64,000 nt of DNA from Microvirga solisilvae (GCF_022808595.1 NZ_JAKUCN010000002.1:124001-188000); one strand, 5' to 3'. Positions 33,076 through 42,571 are shown, counted from the stretch's first letter. The notes: a model not told the origin generated them from the sequence alone. Translations and numbers: made by a program.

Positions 33076-33617
33076 CGCTCTCCCCTGCGATTGTCCGGGA
33101 GATGGTTCGTGCGAGCAGGCCTCTCCCGGCTGAGAGACGGACCAATGCTGCAAACGCGATCGCAATCACATCGTGTTTTCGCAGGATTTCCGTCGCCCGA
33201 TCCGAGCCAATGTACTTCGCTCGGGCCGTCGTGCTTGATCGGATGGGACACGGCGTTGACAGTTTTGGCTATGGGCTTGCCGCTGCAGGGATTCAAAGCC
33301 AATCATGCGCTGGCGCCAGTGCTCACGCAGGGTCTAGTTGCTGGCGACAAACACGGCGACGTACCGAGCCCCAAAGTGTCAAAGGATTGTCTCTATCGGT
33401 CAAGCATAGGATCGCGGCACGGCTAGAAAGAGTCTCGCAGGGCGGAGGAGGCCATGATGCTCGTCCTGGCGTGAGCCTCATCTGGCGTGTGTCGCCCGGC
33501 AGGGTTTGAAACGCCGCGTACTCAAAGAGACGGCTCGCCCGACTCGGGAAAGAGCAATTCATCTAAGCTCGGGGTCGTGATCGCCCGGGCTGGGGGCTCA
33601 GCGATAAGGAGCCGGCC
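33076..33617. other. Gene-free region with divergent promoters
   Basis: About 540 bases between divergently transcribed genes. Several open frames cross it but none has a ribosome binding site or a recognisable product. It should carry promoters for the exported Cys protein (leftward) and the PLP enzyme (rightward), with AAGGAG at 33607-33612 serving the latter. I see no clear operator or terminator. Confidence 0.45.
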
Positions 33618-34880
33618 ATGCCATTTTCACTGACACGCAGGTCCATTCTCCAACAGGTTGGCGCAGCCGCGGCTTTCGCGGCCGGCAGCGGCGCCCTCCA
33701 AAACATCGCACGTGCGCAAACAACGGGCGGGGAGGATTATTGGGAGCTCGTCCGTCGCCAGTTCATCTTTCCAGAGAGCGCCGTTCCGATGAACTGCGCC
33801 AACCTGTGCCCGTCCTTCCAGTCCGTTACGGACAAGGTCGAGACGCTGACCCGGGTCGAGGATTATGACGTGTCCTTCAACAACCGGGCGCAATTCAACG
33901 ACACTCTGAAGGCATCGCGAGCGAAGGTGGCAGCCCAGATCGGCGTAGAGCCGGAAGAGATTGCGCTCACCCGCAACACGTCTGAAGGCAACAGCATCAT
34001 TACCAACGGCCTCAACTTCAAACCCGGCGACGAGATCGTGATCTGGGATCAGAACCACGTCACCAACAACGAGGCCTGGGACATCCGCGCCAGGCGCTTC
34101 GGCTTGAAGATCGTCCGGGTCTCGCTCCCGCGACTACCGGAGAGCGACGAACAGATCGTGGACCTGTTCGCCAAGGCCTGCACGAATCGCACGACGGTGC
34201 TCACGTTCACCGAGGTTTCCAACGTCAGCGGGCTGAAGCTGCCGGCGAAGAAGCTCGCCGCGATGGCGCGCGAACGAGGCATCTATTGCCACGTGGATGG
34301 TGCGCAGAGTTGGGGGGTGTTGGCTCTCGATCTTCATGACAAGGGCTGCGACTCACTCGCCGCCAGCGCCCATAAATGGTTCATGGGCCCGAAAGAGATC
34401 GGTATCCTCTACGTCCGCAATGGCCGAGCTCCGGACATCTGGCCCAACACCATCGGCTATACCGGCGACATCAAGGTCGAGCTTGACCTCAAGAACGCGC
34501 TGAAATTCGAAACGTTGGGTCAACGGGACGATGCCGCCGTCGCTGCCCTTGGCGAAACAGCCGACCTGCACGCACAGATCCGTCCCGAGCGGATTCAGGC
34601 GCGTATCACTGAACTGGCAAGTCTGTTGAAAGCGGGGTTGAAGGATGCGGGCGCAACGCTGGTCACGCCGGAATCTCCGGTAATGAGCGGCGGCGTCGTG
34701 GTCATCGAGGTCCCGAAGGACAACCAGAAAACCGTTGCCGATACCCTGTACACGAAGTTTGGCATCGCCGCTTCGACCAGCGGTGGATTGCGGCTGTGCC
34801 CACACATCTACAACACCCGCGCGCATATCCAGCGAGCCATCGACGGCGTCGCTTCGATGCGGGACCTGATCAAGGTTTAA
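33618..34880 (+). CDS. Tat-exported PLP-dependent aminotransferase class V / isopenicillin N epimerase-like protein
   Basis: This 420-residue enzyme has an N-terminal twin-arginine signal, SLTRRSILQQVGAAAAFAAGS, ending in ARAQ. The catalytic domain is of the class V aminotransferase type: TRNTSEGNSIITNGLNF (phosphate-binding loop), WDQNHVTNNEAWDIRARR, HVDGAQSWGVLALDL and SAHKWFMGPKEIG, whose Lys253 should bind PLP. This fold includes cysteine desulphurases, selenocysteine lyases and isopenicillin N epimerases; the exact reaction is not assignable. Periplasmic PLP enzymes are unusual because the cofactor must be folded in before export, which explains the Tat signal. A zinc alcohol dehydrogenase follows 23 bases later. 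Confidence 0.87.
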   Translation: MPFSLTRRSILQQVGAAAAFAAGSGALQNIARAQTTGGEDYWELVRRQFIFPESAVPMNCANLCPSFQSVTDKVETLTRVEDYDVSFNNRAQFNDTLKASRAKVAAQIGVEPEEIALTRNTSEGNSIITNGLNFKPGDEIVIWDQNHVTNNEAWDIRARRFGLKIVRVSLPRLPESDEQIVDLFAKACTNRTTVLTFTEVSNVSGLKLPAKKLAAMARERGIYCHVDGAQSWGVLALDLHDKGCDSLAASAHKWFMGPKEIGILYVRNGRAPDIWPNTIGYTGDIKVELDLKNALKFETLGQRDDAAVAALGETADLHAQIRPERIQARITELASLLKAGLKDAGATLVTPESPVMSGGVVVIEVPKDNQKTVADTLYTKFGIAASTSGGLRLCPHIYNTRAHIQRAIDGVASMRDLIKV

Positions 34881-34903
34881 GGCGAGAGATACGGGAGGAA
34901 GCA

Positions 34904-35926
34904 ATGGCCAGAACCATGAAGGCAGCCGTGGTCCGTGAGTTCAAGAAGCCCTTGGTGATCGACGAAATTCCGGTCCCGGAGGTCGGTCCTGGCCAGATCC
35001 TCGTCAAGATCGAAGCATGCGGTGTGTGCCATACGGACCTGCATGCCGCAGACGGCGACTGGCCCGTGAAGCCGAGCCCGCCTTTCATCCCAGGCCATGA
35101 AGGCGTCGGCAGCGTTGTCGCCCTGGGTGCCGGCGTGACGGCGGTGAAGGAAGGGGATCGTGTCGGCGTGCCATGGCTGCATACGGCCTGTGGCCATTGC
35201 CGCCATTGCCTCGGCAGCTGGGAAACCCTGTGCGATGGACAGCAGAACACCGGCTACTCGGTCAATGGCGGCTTCGCCGAGTATGTTCTCGCCGACCCGA
35301 ACTATGTCGGTCATCTGCCCGACCGTCTCGACTGGAACATGGCGGCGCCGATCCTTTGTGCGGGGGTCACGGTCTACAAGGGATTAAAGGAGACCGACAC
35401 CAAGCCCGGCGACACGGTCGTGATCTCCGGCATCGGCGGCCTCGGCCATGTTGCCGTGCAATACGCGAAGGCGATGGGCCGCAACGTGATCGCCGTCGAC
35501 ATTTCCGACGAGAAGATGGCGCTTGCCCGCGAGATGGGTGCGGATGTCACGATCAACGCGAAGACGACGGACCCGGTCGCCGAGGTCAAGAAACTCTGCG
35601 GCGGCGCGCAGGGCGTACTCGTGACGGCCGTATCGCCTCAAGCCTTCAGCCAGGGGCTCGGCATGCTCGCGAAGGGAGGCACGATGTCTCTTGTCGGGCT
35701 TCCGCCCGGTTCGTTCGCGCTCGACATCTTCGAGACGGTCCTCATGCGTAAGACCATCCGTGGATCGATCGTCGGCACCCGGTTGGATCTCGCCGAATGC
35801 CTGCAATTCGCGGGCGAGGGCAAGGTGAAGGTTCATTACTCACTCGAGCCTCTGGAAGCGATCAACGACATCTTCGGCCGGATGCGTGAGAACAAAATCG
35901 ACGGTCGTGTCGTGATGAAGATCTAG
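34904..35926 (+). CDS. adhP: Zinc-dependent alcohol dehydrogenase (AdhP type)
   Basis: This is a medium-chain dehydrogenase of 340 residues that interconverts primary alcohols and aldehydes with NAD. Catalytic zinc ligands: Cys in ACGVCHTDLHA, His-Glu in GHEGVGSV. Structural zinc: the four cysteines in CGHCRHCLGSWETLC. NAD-binding GIGGLGHVAVQYAKAMG and VDISDEK follow. The protein is close to bacterial AdhP/AdhA. A start at 34904 with GGGAGGAA upstream is chosen over a longer frame in the preceding gene. Cytoplasmic, so it complements rather than duplicates the periplasmic PQQ dehydrogenase. Confidence 0.94.
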   Translation: MARTMKAAVVREFKKPLVIDEIPVPEVGPGQILVKIEACGVCHTDLHAADGDWPVKPSPPFIPGHEGVGSVVALGAGVTAVKEGDRVGVPWLHTACGHCRHCLGSWETLCDGQQNTGYSVNGGFAEYVLADPNYVGHLPDRLDWNMAAPILCAGVTVYKGLKETDTKPGDTVVISGIGGLGHVAVQYAKAMGRNVIAVDISDEKMALAREMGADVTINAKTTDPVAEVKKLCGGAQGVLVTAVSPQAFSQGLGMLAKGGTMSLVGLPPGSFALDIFETVLMRKTIRGSIVGTRLDLAECLQFAGEGKVKVHYSLEPLEAINDIFGRMRENKIDGRVVMKI

Positions 35927-35942
35927 CTCTAGAGGACCGTCA

Positions 35943-36206
35943 ATGTGGATTTTGATTTACATCTTCTCCTACTCGGTGAGCCCTGCCGCGACGAATGACA
36001 AGGCCGAATGGAGATTGCTGCCAACGGTCGAGTTTCAGGAGTTCACCAGCGAGGATCGATGCATAGCCGCAAAGGCAAAGATTGAGGATACGCTGAAGGA
36101 AGCAGGAACCAAGCTTAGAGGCGGCCTAGAAGACCTGAAACGGGCAGGCGCGGCGGACCCGGCGCAAATCATCATTGCCTATAACGTCGAGTGCCTGCCC
36201 AAATGA
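35943..36206 (+). CDS. Small hypothetical protein (exported or anchored)
   Basis: An 87-residue product with a hydrophobic N-terminus (MWILIYIFSYSVSPAAT) that may act as a signal or short anchor, then a soluble part with EFTSEDRCIAAKAKIEDTLK and a final cysteine in IAYNVECLPK. The two cysteines could form a disulphide. Similar small proteins exist in Hyphomicrobiales with no known function. It lies 16 bases downstream of adhP in the same direction with GAGG upstream of ATG, so it may be co-transcribed. Confidence 0.6.
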   Translation: MWILIYIFSYSVSPAATNDKAEWRLLPTVEFQEFTSEDRCIAAKAKIEDTLKEAGTKLRGGLEDLKRAGAADPAQIIIAYNVECLPK

Positions 36207-36233
36207 TGAAACCGCAAGTGCGAAGGTGCGGTA

Positions 36234-37583
36234 CTAGCTCCTGAGTTCGGGCTTGGTCTTCAATTCATGGCGCAAATAGCGGCGCCATCCCTCGCGGCGA
36301 CGGGCCGCCACGGGCTCGTCGTACTCGCTCGGCAGCATGACTGGCACGAACAGGCAGACGCTCTGGGTCGGCAGGACCTCGCGCCATTGGGAGAGAAGCG
36401 TCTTGAAGGCTTTCCCCACGGGCCGGATGTTGCGGTCGAGATCGTAGAGCCCGCGCGGATTCACCTTTCCCCGCTGCTCACGGAGTGCGATGTCCCAATC
36501 GATCTGGTCGGTGAGCGAATACCAGGTGAAGCCCACGATGGGCACGCGGTTGTTGCGCACCCGCAGCACGTTGGCCCATTGCTTCCAGAGCCAATCGACG
36601 GCCTCGTCTCCCCCGTGGCCTTGGTCGAAATTGGTCTCGGTGTGCATGACGGGTAGACCGTATCGGTCGTGATACTGGCGCGTGATCTCGTCATATCCGA
36701 AAACCTCGCCGGCCGTCCGGATCTCGCCGCCTGCGCCCACCCGGTGCTCGTTGGAGTGATAGAAGTCGTTGCCCATGATGCAGTGGTGGCGCAGGGTGTT
36801 GTCGAGGAAGAAATGGTATTCCTCGCGCGTCATGCCGTTATCCAAAAGATACTCGTGCATATGCGAGTTGACCGGATATCCGTAGTTCAAGTCGAGTGAG
36901 AGGAACCGGCGGGCGTTGTAAAACTCCGCGGACTTGATCGCACTGGGGTTATCGGCATGGAAGTACTCGGTCGACTCGCTCTGAATGAAGATCGCGTCGG
37001 GGCGTTCTTCCAGAATGGCGTACATCGCCAGCACGTTCGCCTTGGCCATATGCTTGAGCGCGGTAACGAAGGCCCGGTCGCTCTTCAGCTGCTCGTTCCA
37101 CCAGCCGAATGCTGCCGAGAACTGGGCGCAGATGAACATCTCGTTGACGGGCGTATAGAACTGGACCCACGGGTAGCGGTGCGCGAAGGCCCTGGCATAT
37201 TCGGCAAAGAGCGCCGGGAAGTCCGGATTCTGGAAATCGCCGATCCAGTCCGGCACGCCGAAATGACACAGATCGACGATGGGAATCACATCGTGTTCCC
37301 TTAGCCACGCGAATGTCAGGTCCGAGAATTCCCAGTCGTAGCGGCCTGGGCCGAGGAAGGTCTTGTGTATCGGGGGGCCGTACCGCAGGAAGCGGATGTT
37401 CAGATCCTCCAGCAGTTCGAAGTCGCGCTGCCATTGCTGATAATGGCCGCATTCCTCCATCTGATCCCGGCGCACGCGGCCGTTCTGGATCGTGGGATAG
37501 CTGTTCTCGATGCCCGTCGCGAACAGGAAGAGGGTGACCCGGGCCGGTTGGCGGTCGCCGTCGTTGCGCGAATGATCTCTCAT
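36234..37583 (-). CDS. Glycoside hydrolase family 1-like protein
   Basis: This is a 449-residue protein with the (beta/alpha)8 GH1-type fold. The likely acid/base Glu lies in YTPVNEMFICAQF and the nucleophile Glu in LPVMHTETNFDQG, both in the positions expected of a retaining beta-glycosidase. Other family blocks: RFLRYGPPIHKTFLGPGRY, IPIVDLCHFGVPDWIGDF, and GFTWYSLTDQIDWDIALREQ. There is no signal peptide, so a cytoplasmic enzyme is likely. Substrate is unknown; the sequence is diverged from classical beta-glucosidases. ATG 37583 is used as start, though its ribosome binding site is weak. Confidence 0.83.
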   Translation of the reverse strand: MRDHSRNDGDRQPARVTLFLFATGIENSYPTIQNGRVRRDQMEECGHYQQWQRDFELLEDLNIRFLRYGPPIHKTFLGPGRYDWEFSDLTFAWLREHDVIPIVDLCHFGVPDWIGDFQNPDFPALFAEYARAFAHRYPWVQFYTPVNEMFICAQFSAAFGWWNEQLKSDRAFVTALKHMAKANVLAMYAILEERPDAIFIQSESTEYFHADNPSAIKSAEFYNARRFLSLDLNYGYPVNSHMHEYLLDNGMTREEYHFFLDNTLRHHCIMGNDFYHSNEHRVGAGGEIRTAGEVFGYDEITRQYHDRYGLPVMHTETNFDQGHGGDEAVDWLWKQWANVLRVRNNRVPIVGFTWYSLTDQIDWDIALREQRGKVNPRGLYDLDRNIRPVGKAFKTLLSQWREVLPTQSVCLFVPVMLPSEYDEPVAARRREGWRRYLRHELKTKPELRS

Positions 37584-38088
37584 GATGTCGCTCGTCCATT
37601 TCTCTGCCAGGGCTTGCGGGATTCTTGATCCGGGCCGTGGGGCGGCAGTGACGTGATCGATGGGATGCCGGGTAAGTCCGGCAGTCGACTGGCATCCTTC
37701 GTCCGTCGCGAGTCTCGCATCGCGTGCGCAGTTTGCTTGACCGAATAGGTCACTCGCTTGGCAGGTTGGGACAAGGGCCTTTCAGGGCAGCGGATATATT
37801 TCGCAAAACGGGCGCCTCATCCTCTGCAAGTCACGGGCAGCTGAGCCGGTGGGCATGTTGGCGATTCCATGGCCACAAATGCCAAGCGCTTGTCCCAAAC
37901 AATCAAGCATGATCGTGCGACGTGATCACAATCCATCCGGCCTGACGCAGATTGCGCGGTTCGAAGCAGCATGTCGGGCATGAAGAGGGAGGATCCTGCA
38001 GCGGCGGGCCTACACGGCACCGTGCAGTGACCCCGTCGCGCCGGTGGCGGAAATTTTCCGATGCCGGATTTTGCAGGAGTGACTTCTG
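37584..38088. other. Intergenic region with a distant inverted repeat
   Basis: About 500 bases between divergent genes, with no convincing gene. A 10-bp inverted repeat, TTGGGACAAG at 37766-37775 and CTTGTCCCAA at 37889-37898, frames 113 bases. A smaller pair, TGACC/GGTCA, lies near 37738-37752. These could be operator half-sites for the SH3b-protein gene, but could also be chance. AGGAGTG at about 38075-38081 serves as ribosome binding site of the next gene. Confidence 0.4.
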
Positions 38089-40857
38089 ATGCGCCACGTC
38101 ATCGCGCTTGCTCTCATCCCGGTCATTGTCACATCGCCGCTGCTCGCCGCTCCGGGCGTGACGACGAGCAGCGTCAATTTCCGCTCGGGGCCCGGTACGA
38201 ATTATTCGACTATTCGAACCTTACCGGCCGGCACTGCCGTCGACATGGGCGAGTGCGAGGATTCCGGAAGCTGGTGCGCGGTCACCGTCAATGGGAAAAA
38301 CGGCTTCGTCAGCGGACGCTATCTCGAAGAAAGTCAGGAGAAAGAAGGCTGGCCGCGCAGCTACGATGTCGGCCAGGGCCGCATGGTTCTTTTCCAGCCG
38401 CAATTCACCGAATGGACCGACTTCAAAACCATCGAGGCCCTGGTGGCGGCCCAATACCTGAAAACGCCTGACAGCAATCCGGTCTTCGGCGTGATCGGAC
38501 TCAAGGGCGCGACCTCATACGATGACGAAGCCGATGAGATTGTCATCAGCGATATCACCGTCACCGACCTGAACTTCTCCAGTCTCGGCCGCGACGATCT
38601 GAAGGCACTTGCGGTTGAGACCGGCAAGATCCTGCCGACGGGGCCGATCACCGTGGCAGAAACGCGCGTGACCGCAAGCCTCGCCGAGCAGAAGCGCATG
38701 ACCGACGTGACGGGGCTCAAGGCCGATCCGCCGCAGATTGTAGTGTCGAAGACGCCCGCGATCCTGGTGCAGACCGATGGCGAGGCCGCCTTTGCTCCCG
38801 TGAAGGGCAAGCAGGGTCTGAGCTTCCTGGTCAACACCAACTGGGATCTTTTCAAGGTGGATGAGGGCGGCGCTCTCTATCTGCGCGACGACACGCATTG
38901 GCTGACCGCGAGCGCGATCGGCGGTCCGTGGACGCCCGTCACCGAACTGCCGGCGCTATTGAAGGAACTGCCCGACGACGACAACTGGGCCGATGCCCGC
39001 GCCGCCATGCCGCCCGAAGCCTATGAGGGTGGCGTGGTTCCGAAGGTGATCACCACGGACAATCCTGCGGAGATGCTGCTGTTCAACGGCGAGCCCAAGC
39101 TCGAGGATGTTCCCAAGACCTCGCTTCAATGGGCTTCCAACACCGAGGCCGATGTGTTCTTCGACAAGGCCGGGAAGCAATGGTACGTGCTTCTGGCGGG
39201 ACGCTGGTTCCGCGCAGCCTCGCTCGAAGGCCCGTGGACATTCGCCACGCCCGATCTGCCCGACGATTTCCGAAACATTCCCGAAGACGCGCCGTACTAT
39301 GCCGTGCGCTCCTCAGTGCCTGGCACGTCGGAGGCCGCCGAGGCGCGGCTCAAGGCCAGCATTCCGACGACTGCGCGCGTCAAGGAGGGTTCCATCACGC
39401 CTGTGGTGGCCTATGCGGGCGATGCTCAATTCGCGCCCATCGAGACGACCGATTTGTCTTACGCGACGAACACGAGCGCCACCGTCATCAAGGTCGGGGC
39501 GCAATACTTCCTGCTTCAGGATGGCGTCTGGTTCGTGTCCGACAATCCGAACGGACCCTGGCAGCTCGCCCGCGCGGTGCCTGATGCCATCTATGCGATC
39601 CCGCCATCCTCGCCGCTGTACAACGTCACCTACGTTCGTGTGTACGACACCGAGCCCGACGCGGTCTGGTACGGCTACACCCCGGGTTACCTGTACGGGT
39701 TCCTGGCCTGGGGCACCTATGTCTACGGCACCGGCTGGCGTTATCCGCCCTACTGGTACAGCTGGCCCGGCTACGGCTATCCGATCTATTACCCGCGGCC
39801 GCTGACCTGGGGTCTCGCGGCCTATTACAACCCGCTCCGGGGCGCATATGGCCGCTACGGCTACGCCTACGGGCCCTATCGCGGCATCGCGGGGGTGCGG
39901 GCCTGGAATCCGGTGACCGGCGCCTATGGCCGGGCAGGCGCGGCCTGGGGACCGCGCGGATCGGCGGGCTTCGTCGGAGCCTATAATCCTCGCACGGACG
40001 GGGCAGGATACATTGCCGGCGGGCGCAACGTGTATGGCGCGTGGAAATCGGCTGGCGTCAGCCGCGGATCCGAATGGGCGCGGGTGACGGCCCGATCGAC
40101 GGCGGCCGGCGGCGACGCGCTTCGCTGGAACACCTCGAACGGACAGGGCTTCATCCGCGAAGGCCGCCGCGGCGACGTCTATGCGGGGCGGGACGGCAAT
40201 GTCTATCGCAACACCGGCGATGGGTGGCAGCGCTGGAATGGCGGCTGGCAGGATGTGTCCCGGCCGGAATCACGAGACCTTCTCCAAGGCGGCGAGGGAC
40301 GCGAGCGGCTGCAGGAGCGTGCCGGTGGTGGCGAGGGACTTCGAGGGCTTGCGGGAGCAGGCGCGGCCGGTGCGGCCGGAGCCGCACTCGGCCAGCGGCT
40401 GTCGGGTGGAAACAACCGGACGCCCGCGCGGGATCGCGTCGAAGGCGGGGCCAATCGGGGTGAGAGGGCACAGCAGCGTCCATCTGCCCAGCAGCGTCCA
40501 TCGGCATCGACGCGTCCGGCCGGTCAGGAACGGGCAAGGGCCGAACAGCGGCCTGCCTCGCAGCAACGTCCGGCGACAAGGGACCGCCAAACCGCGCAGC
40601 AGCGCCCGGCGGCGAAGCCCCGCCCCGCCGCGCAAAGGCCTGCCCAGCGCCCGGCATCTGCGCAGTCTCTGCCGTCGAACCTGGGACGTGACTACCAGGC
40701 GCGCAACCTCGGAAACCAGCGTCACATCGCCAACCGGCAGGCTTACCGGCCACCGCCGCAATTCTCCCGCTCGTCGGGATCCTTCTCGCCCCAACGCAGC
40801 TTCGCGCCGCGAGGTGGTGGTGGCGGATTCAGGGGTGGCGGCGGACGGCGTCGTTAG
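38089..40857 (+). CDS. Large exported SH3b-domain protein with triplicate module and low-complexity tail
   Basis: The 922-residue product starts with a signal peptide (ALALIPVIVTSPLLAAPG), followed by a bacterial SH3 domain (SSVNFRSGPGTNYSTIRTLP to GKNGFVSGRYL). The middle contains three copies of a module of about 100-130 residues, marked by LVNTNWDLFKVDEGG with GGPWTPVTELP, ASNTEADVFFDKAG with EGPWTFATPDLP, and ATNTSATVIKVGAQ with NGPWQLARAVPDA. It then becomes Tyr/Gly/Trp rich (GYGYPIYYPRPLTWGLAAYY), and the C-terminus is a Gln/Arg/Pro/Ala-rich disordered tail ending in Gly-Arg repeats. It is likely a cell-surface protein; its function is unknown. A strong terminator follows at 40913. Confidence 0.8.
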   Translation: MRHVIALALIPVIVTSPLLAAPGVTTSSVNFRSGPGTNYSTIRTLPAGTAVDMGECEDSGSWCAVTVNGKNGFVSGRYLEESQEKEGWPRSYDVGQGRMVLFQPQFTEWTDFKTIEALVAAQYLKTPDSNPVFGVIGLKGATSYDDEADEIVISDITVTDLNFSSLGRDDLKALAVETGKILPTGPITVAETRVTASLAEQKRMTDVTGLKADPPQIVVSKTPAILVQTDGEAAFAPVKGKQGLSFLVNTNWDLFKVDEGGALYLRDDTHWLTASAIGGPWTPVTELPALLKELPDDDNWADARAAMPPEAYEGGVVPKVITTDNPAEMLLFNGEPKLEDVPKTSLQWASNTEADVFFDKAGKQWYVLLAGRWFRAASLEGPWTFATPDLPDDFRNIPEDAPYYAVRSSVPGTSEAAEARLKASIPTTARVKEGSITPVVAYAGDAQFAPIETTDLSYATNTSATVIKVGAQYFLLQDGVWFVSDNPNGPWQLARAVPDAIYAIPPSSPLYNVTYVRVYDTEPDAVWYGYTPGYLYGFLAWGTYVYGTGWRYPPYWYSWPGYGYPIYYPRPLTWGLAAYYNPLRGAYGRYGYAYGPYRGIAGVRAWNPVTGAYGRAGAAWGPRGSAGFVGAYNPRTDGAGYIAGGRNVYGAWKSAGVSRGSEWARVTARSTAAGGDALRWNTSNGQGFIREGRRGDVYAGRDGNVYRNTGDGWQRWNGGWQDVSRPESRDLLQGGEGRERLQERAGGGEGLRGLAGAGAAGAAGAALGQRLSGGNNRTPARDRVEGGANRGERAQQRPSAQQRPSASTRPAGQERARAEQRPASQQRPATRDRQTAQQRPAAKPRPAAQRPAQRPASAQSLPSNLGRDYQARNLGNQRHIANRQAYRPPPQFSRSSGSFSPQRSFAPRGGGGGFRGGGGRRR

Positions 40858-40912
40858 AGCATTGGTTTGAGAAATAGTCAGCGGGTCTGCAGAGGCTGGC
40901 ATTTCCATCCGA

Positions 40913-40954
40913 CCCGAAGATGCTGGAATCCTCGGCATCTTCGGGTTTTGTTTT
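40913..40954 (+). terminator. Rho-independent terminator of the SH3b-protein gene
   Basis: CCCGAAGATGC at 40913-40923 pairs perfectly with GCATCTTCGGG at 40935-40945 (11 bp, 11-base loop), followed directly by TTTTGTTTT. It lies 56 bases after the stop codon of the SH3b gene. Confidence 0.9.
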
Positions 40955-41098
40955 CAAGATCGTCACGCAATGATCGATCCTGATGCGAGCGCATAACAAC
41001 AACCCGCTTTGCCTCTCGCGCCGGCTCCCATGGTCAACAGCGATGCTCGTCCTAGAATCCGCAAGCTGTGGCAGTCGTCATTGAATTGGAGGAGAGCG

Positions 41099-41527
41099 AT
41101 GGAAACTGATGAATTGCATCGTGGCCGGTTGATCGATCATATCCAACTCGTCGTCCGCGATCTGTCGGCCAGCCGCCGATTCTACGAGGCGGTGTTTCAG
41201 GTGCTCGGTATTCCTCTAGGCGGCAGCGCCGACGATTACTTCTGGGCCGACGAGCTCTTCATCTCCACAGCCGATAGCGATGCCGCCGAGGGTAAGCTGA
41301 CCGGACGCCATCATCTCGCCTTCCAGGCGCGCGACCGCGCGATGGTCGACGCGTTCTATCGCGCAGCTCTCGACAATGGCGGCACGGATAATGGCGGACC
41401 CGGCGAGCGTTCTTATCATCCCGGCTATTATGCCGCCTTCGTGCTCGATCCCGACGGCAACAACATCGAGGCTGTCTATCACGGTCCGTCCGAGCGAAGC
41501 GCGCCCTCGGTCCGCATCACGTTTTAG
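41099..41527 (+). CDS. VOC-superfamily (glyoxalase/bleomycin resistance-like) protein
   Basis: This is a 142-residue protein with the vicinal-oxygen-chelate fold. Conserved parts are LIDHIQLVVRDLSASRRFYE (first beta-alpha unit with a His ligand), GRHHLAFQARDRAMVDAFY (second unit with HH) and YAAFVLDPDGNNIEAVYHG (final Glu ligand). These proteins use a divalent metal in isomerase, lyase or dioxygenase reactions, or sequester antibiotics. The substrate is unknown. ATG 41099 with GGAGGAGAG upstream is preferred to a longer frame to 41009. Confidence 0.85.
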   Translation: METDELHRGRLIDHIQLVVRDLSASRRFYEAVFQVLGIPLGGSADDYFWADELFISTADSDAAEGKLTGRHHLAFQARDRAMVDAFYRAALDNGGTDNGGPGERSYHPGYYAAFVLDPDGNNIEAVYHGPSERSAPSVRITF

Positions 41528-41756
41528 AAAACGTTACTCCATCGGATTGCAGCGTTCTTGCTGATGCACGTGGTGCGTCGCAGATGTCGCAGTTCGTGAT
41601 CGCCGAGATGGCAACCGCGTCATGAAAGGGCGCGTCTATCGTAGCTCCGGCAGAAAGTTGCCCTATCCCGTTTAGTTCTTGACGATCGAAGCACCCGTAT
41701 GGTTCGCTTCAGCTTCGTTTAGCCTCGAAACTGTCTCAAAAGCGAAAGTTCGGGCC

Positions 41757-42536
41757 ATGGATCAGATGCTTTCCCCGCGGCAGCAGGAGATCATCGGGAT
41801 CGCGCGCCTCCAGGGACGCGTCAACGTGGACGAGCTGGCTTCCCGGCTCGATGTGACCCAGCAGACCATCCGCAAGGATCTGAACGATCTCTGCGAACAG
41901 CGCCTGATGACCCGCGTTCATGGCGGAGCCGTCATCGCCTCGGGCGTTGAGAACGTGGCTTACGAGGCACGGCGCCTTATCGCTCAGGCCGAGAAGCAGG
42001 CCATCGGCGCGGCGACTGCCAAGCTCATTCCCAACAACAGCTCACTCTTCATCAATATCGGCACGACCACGGAGGAAGTGGCGCGCGCGCTCCAAGATCA
42101 CGAGGGGCTGCTCGTCATCACCAACAACCTCAATGTGGCGACCATTCTTTACCGCCATCCCAGGATCGAAGTCATCATGACCGGCGGGCCGGTGCGGCGC
42201 GCGGACGGAGCCGTGATCGGTGGCGCGGCTGTCGATTTCGTGCGCCAGTTCAAGGTGGATTACGCAGTGATCGGCACCTCGGCCATCGACGAGGACGGCT
42301 CGCTGCTCGACTTCGACGTGCGCGAGGTTCGCGTGTCACGGGCGATTATCGACAATGCCCGGAAAGTCGTTCTCGTGGCCGATCATCTCAAGGCGGAGCG
42401 TTCCGCGCCCGTGCGCATCGGACATCTGAGGGAGATCGACATCTTCGTCACCGACACGCTCGCATCGGCACAATTGCGGGATATCTGCGAGACGTCGCAG
42501 ATCCAGGTCGTCGAGGTGGGGAGCTTTGGCGAATAG
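41757..42536 (+). CDS. glpR: DeoR-family transcriptional regulator, glycerol-3-phosphate repressor GlpR
   Basis: This 259-residue regulator has an N-terminal helix-turn-helix of the DeoR class (RVNVDELASRLDVTQQTIRK). The sugar-phosphate sensor domain follows with FINIGTTTEEVARALQ and IGTSAIDEDGSLLDFDVREV. It heads the glycerol operon and is likely its repressor, released by glycerol-3-phosphate. The start is ambiguous: ATG 41757 begins the domain but lacks a good ribosome binding site, and an in-frame ATG at 41679 would add 26 residues. TTCGTTT/GAAAC-like motifs between 41711 and 41750 hint at autoregulation. Confidence 0.9.
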   Translation: MDQMLSPRQQEIIGIARLQGRVNVDELASRLDVTQQTIRKDLNDLCEQRLMTRVHGGAVIASGVENVAYEARRLIAQAEKQAIGAATAKLIPNNSSLFINIGTTTEEVARALQDHEGLLVITNNLNVATILYRHPRIEVIMTGGPVRRADGAVIGGAAVDFVRQFKVDYAVIGTSAIDEDGSLLDFDVREVRVSRAIIDNARKVVLVADHLKAERSAPVRIGHLREIDIFVTDTLASAQLRDICETSQIQVVEVGSFGE

Positions 42537-42571
42537 GCTGTCGTTTGTCGGAATGTCGACGTAAGAAAGAT

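Noticed and set aside
36211-36232. 6-bp inverted repeat ACCGCA/TGCGGT between convergent genes
   Set aside because: Stem too short and no T-run, so I do not call it a terminator.
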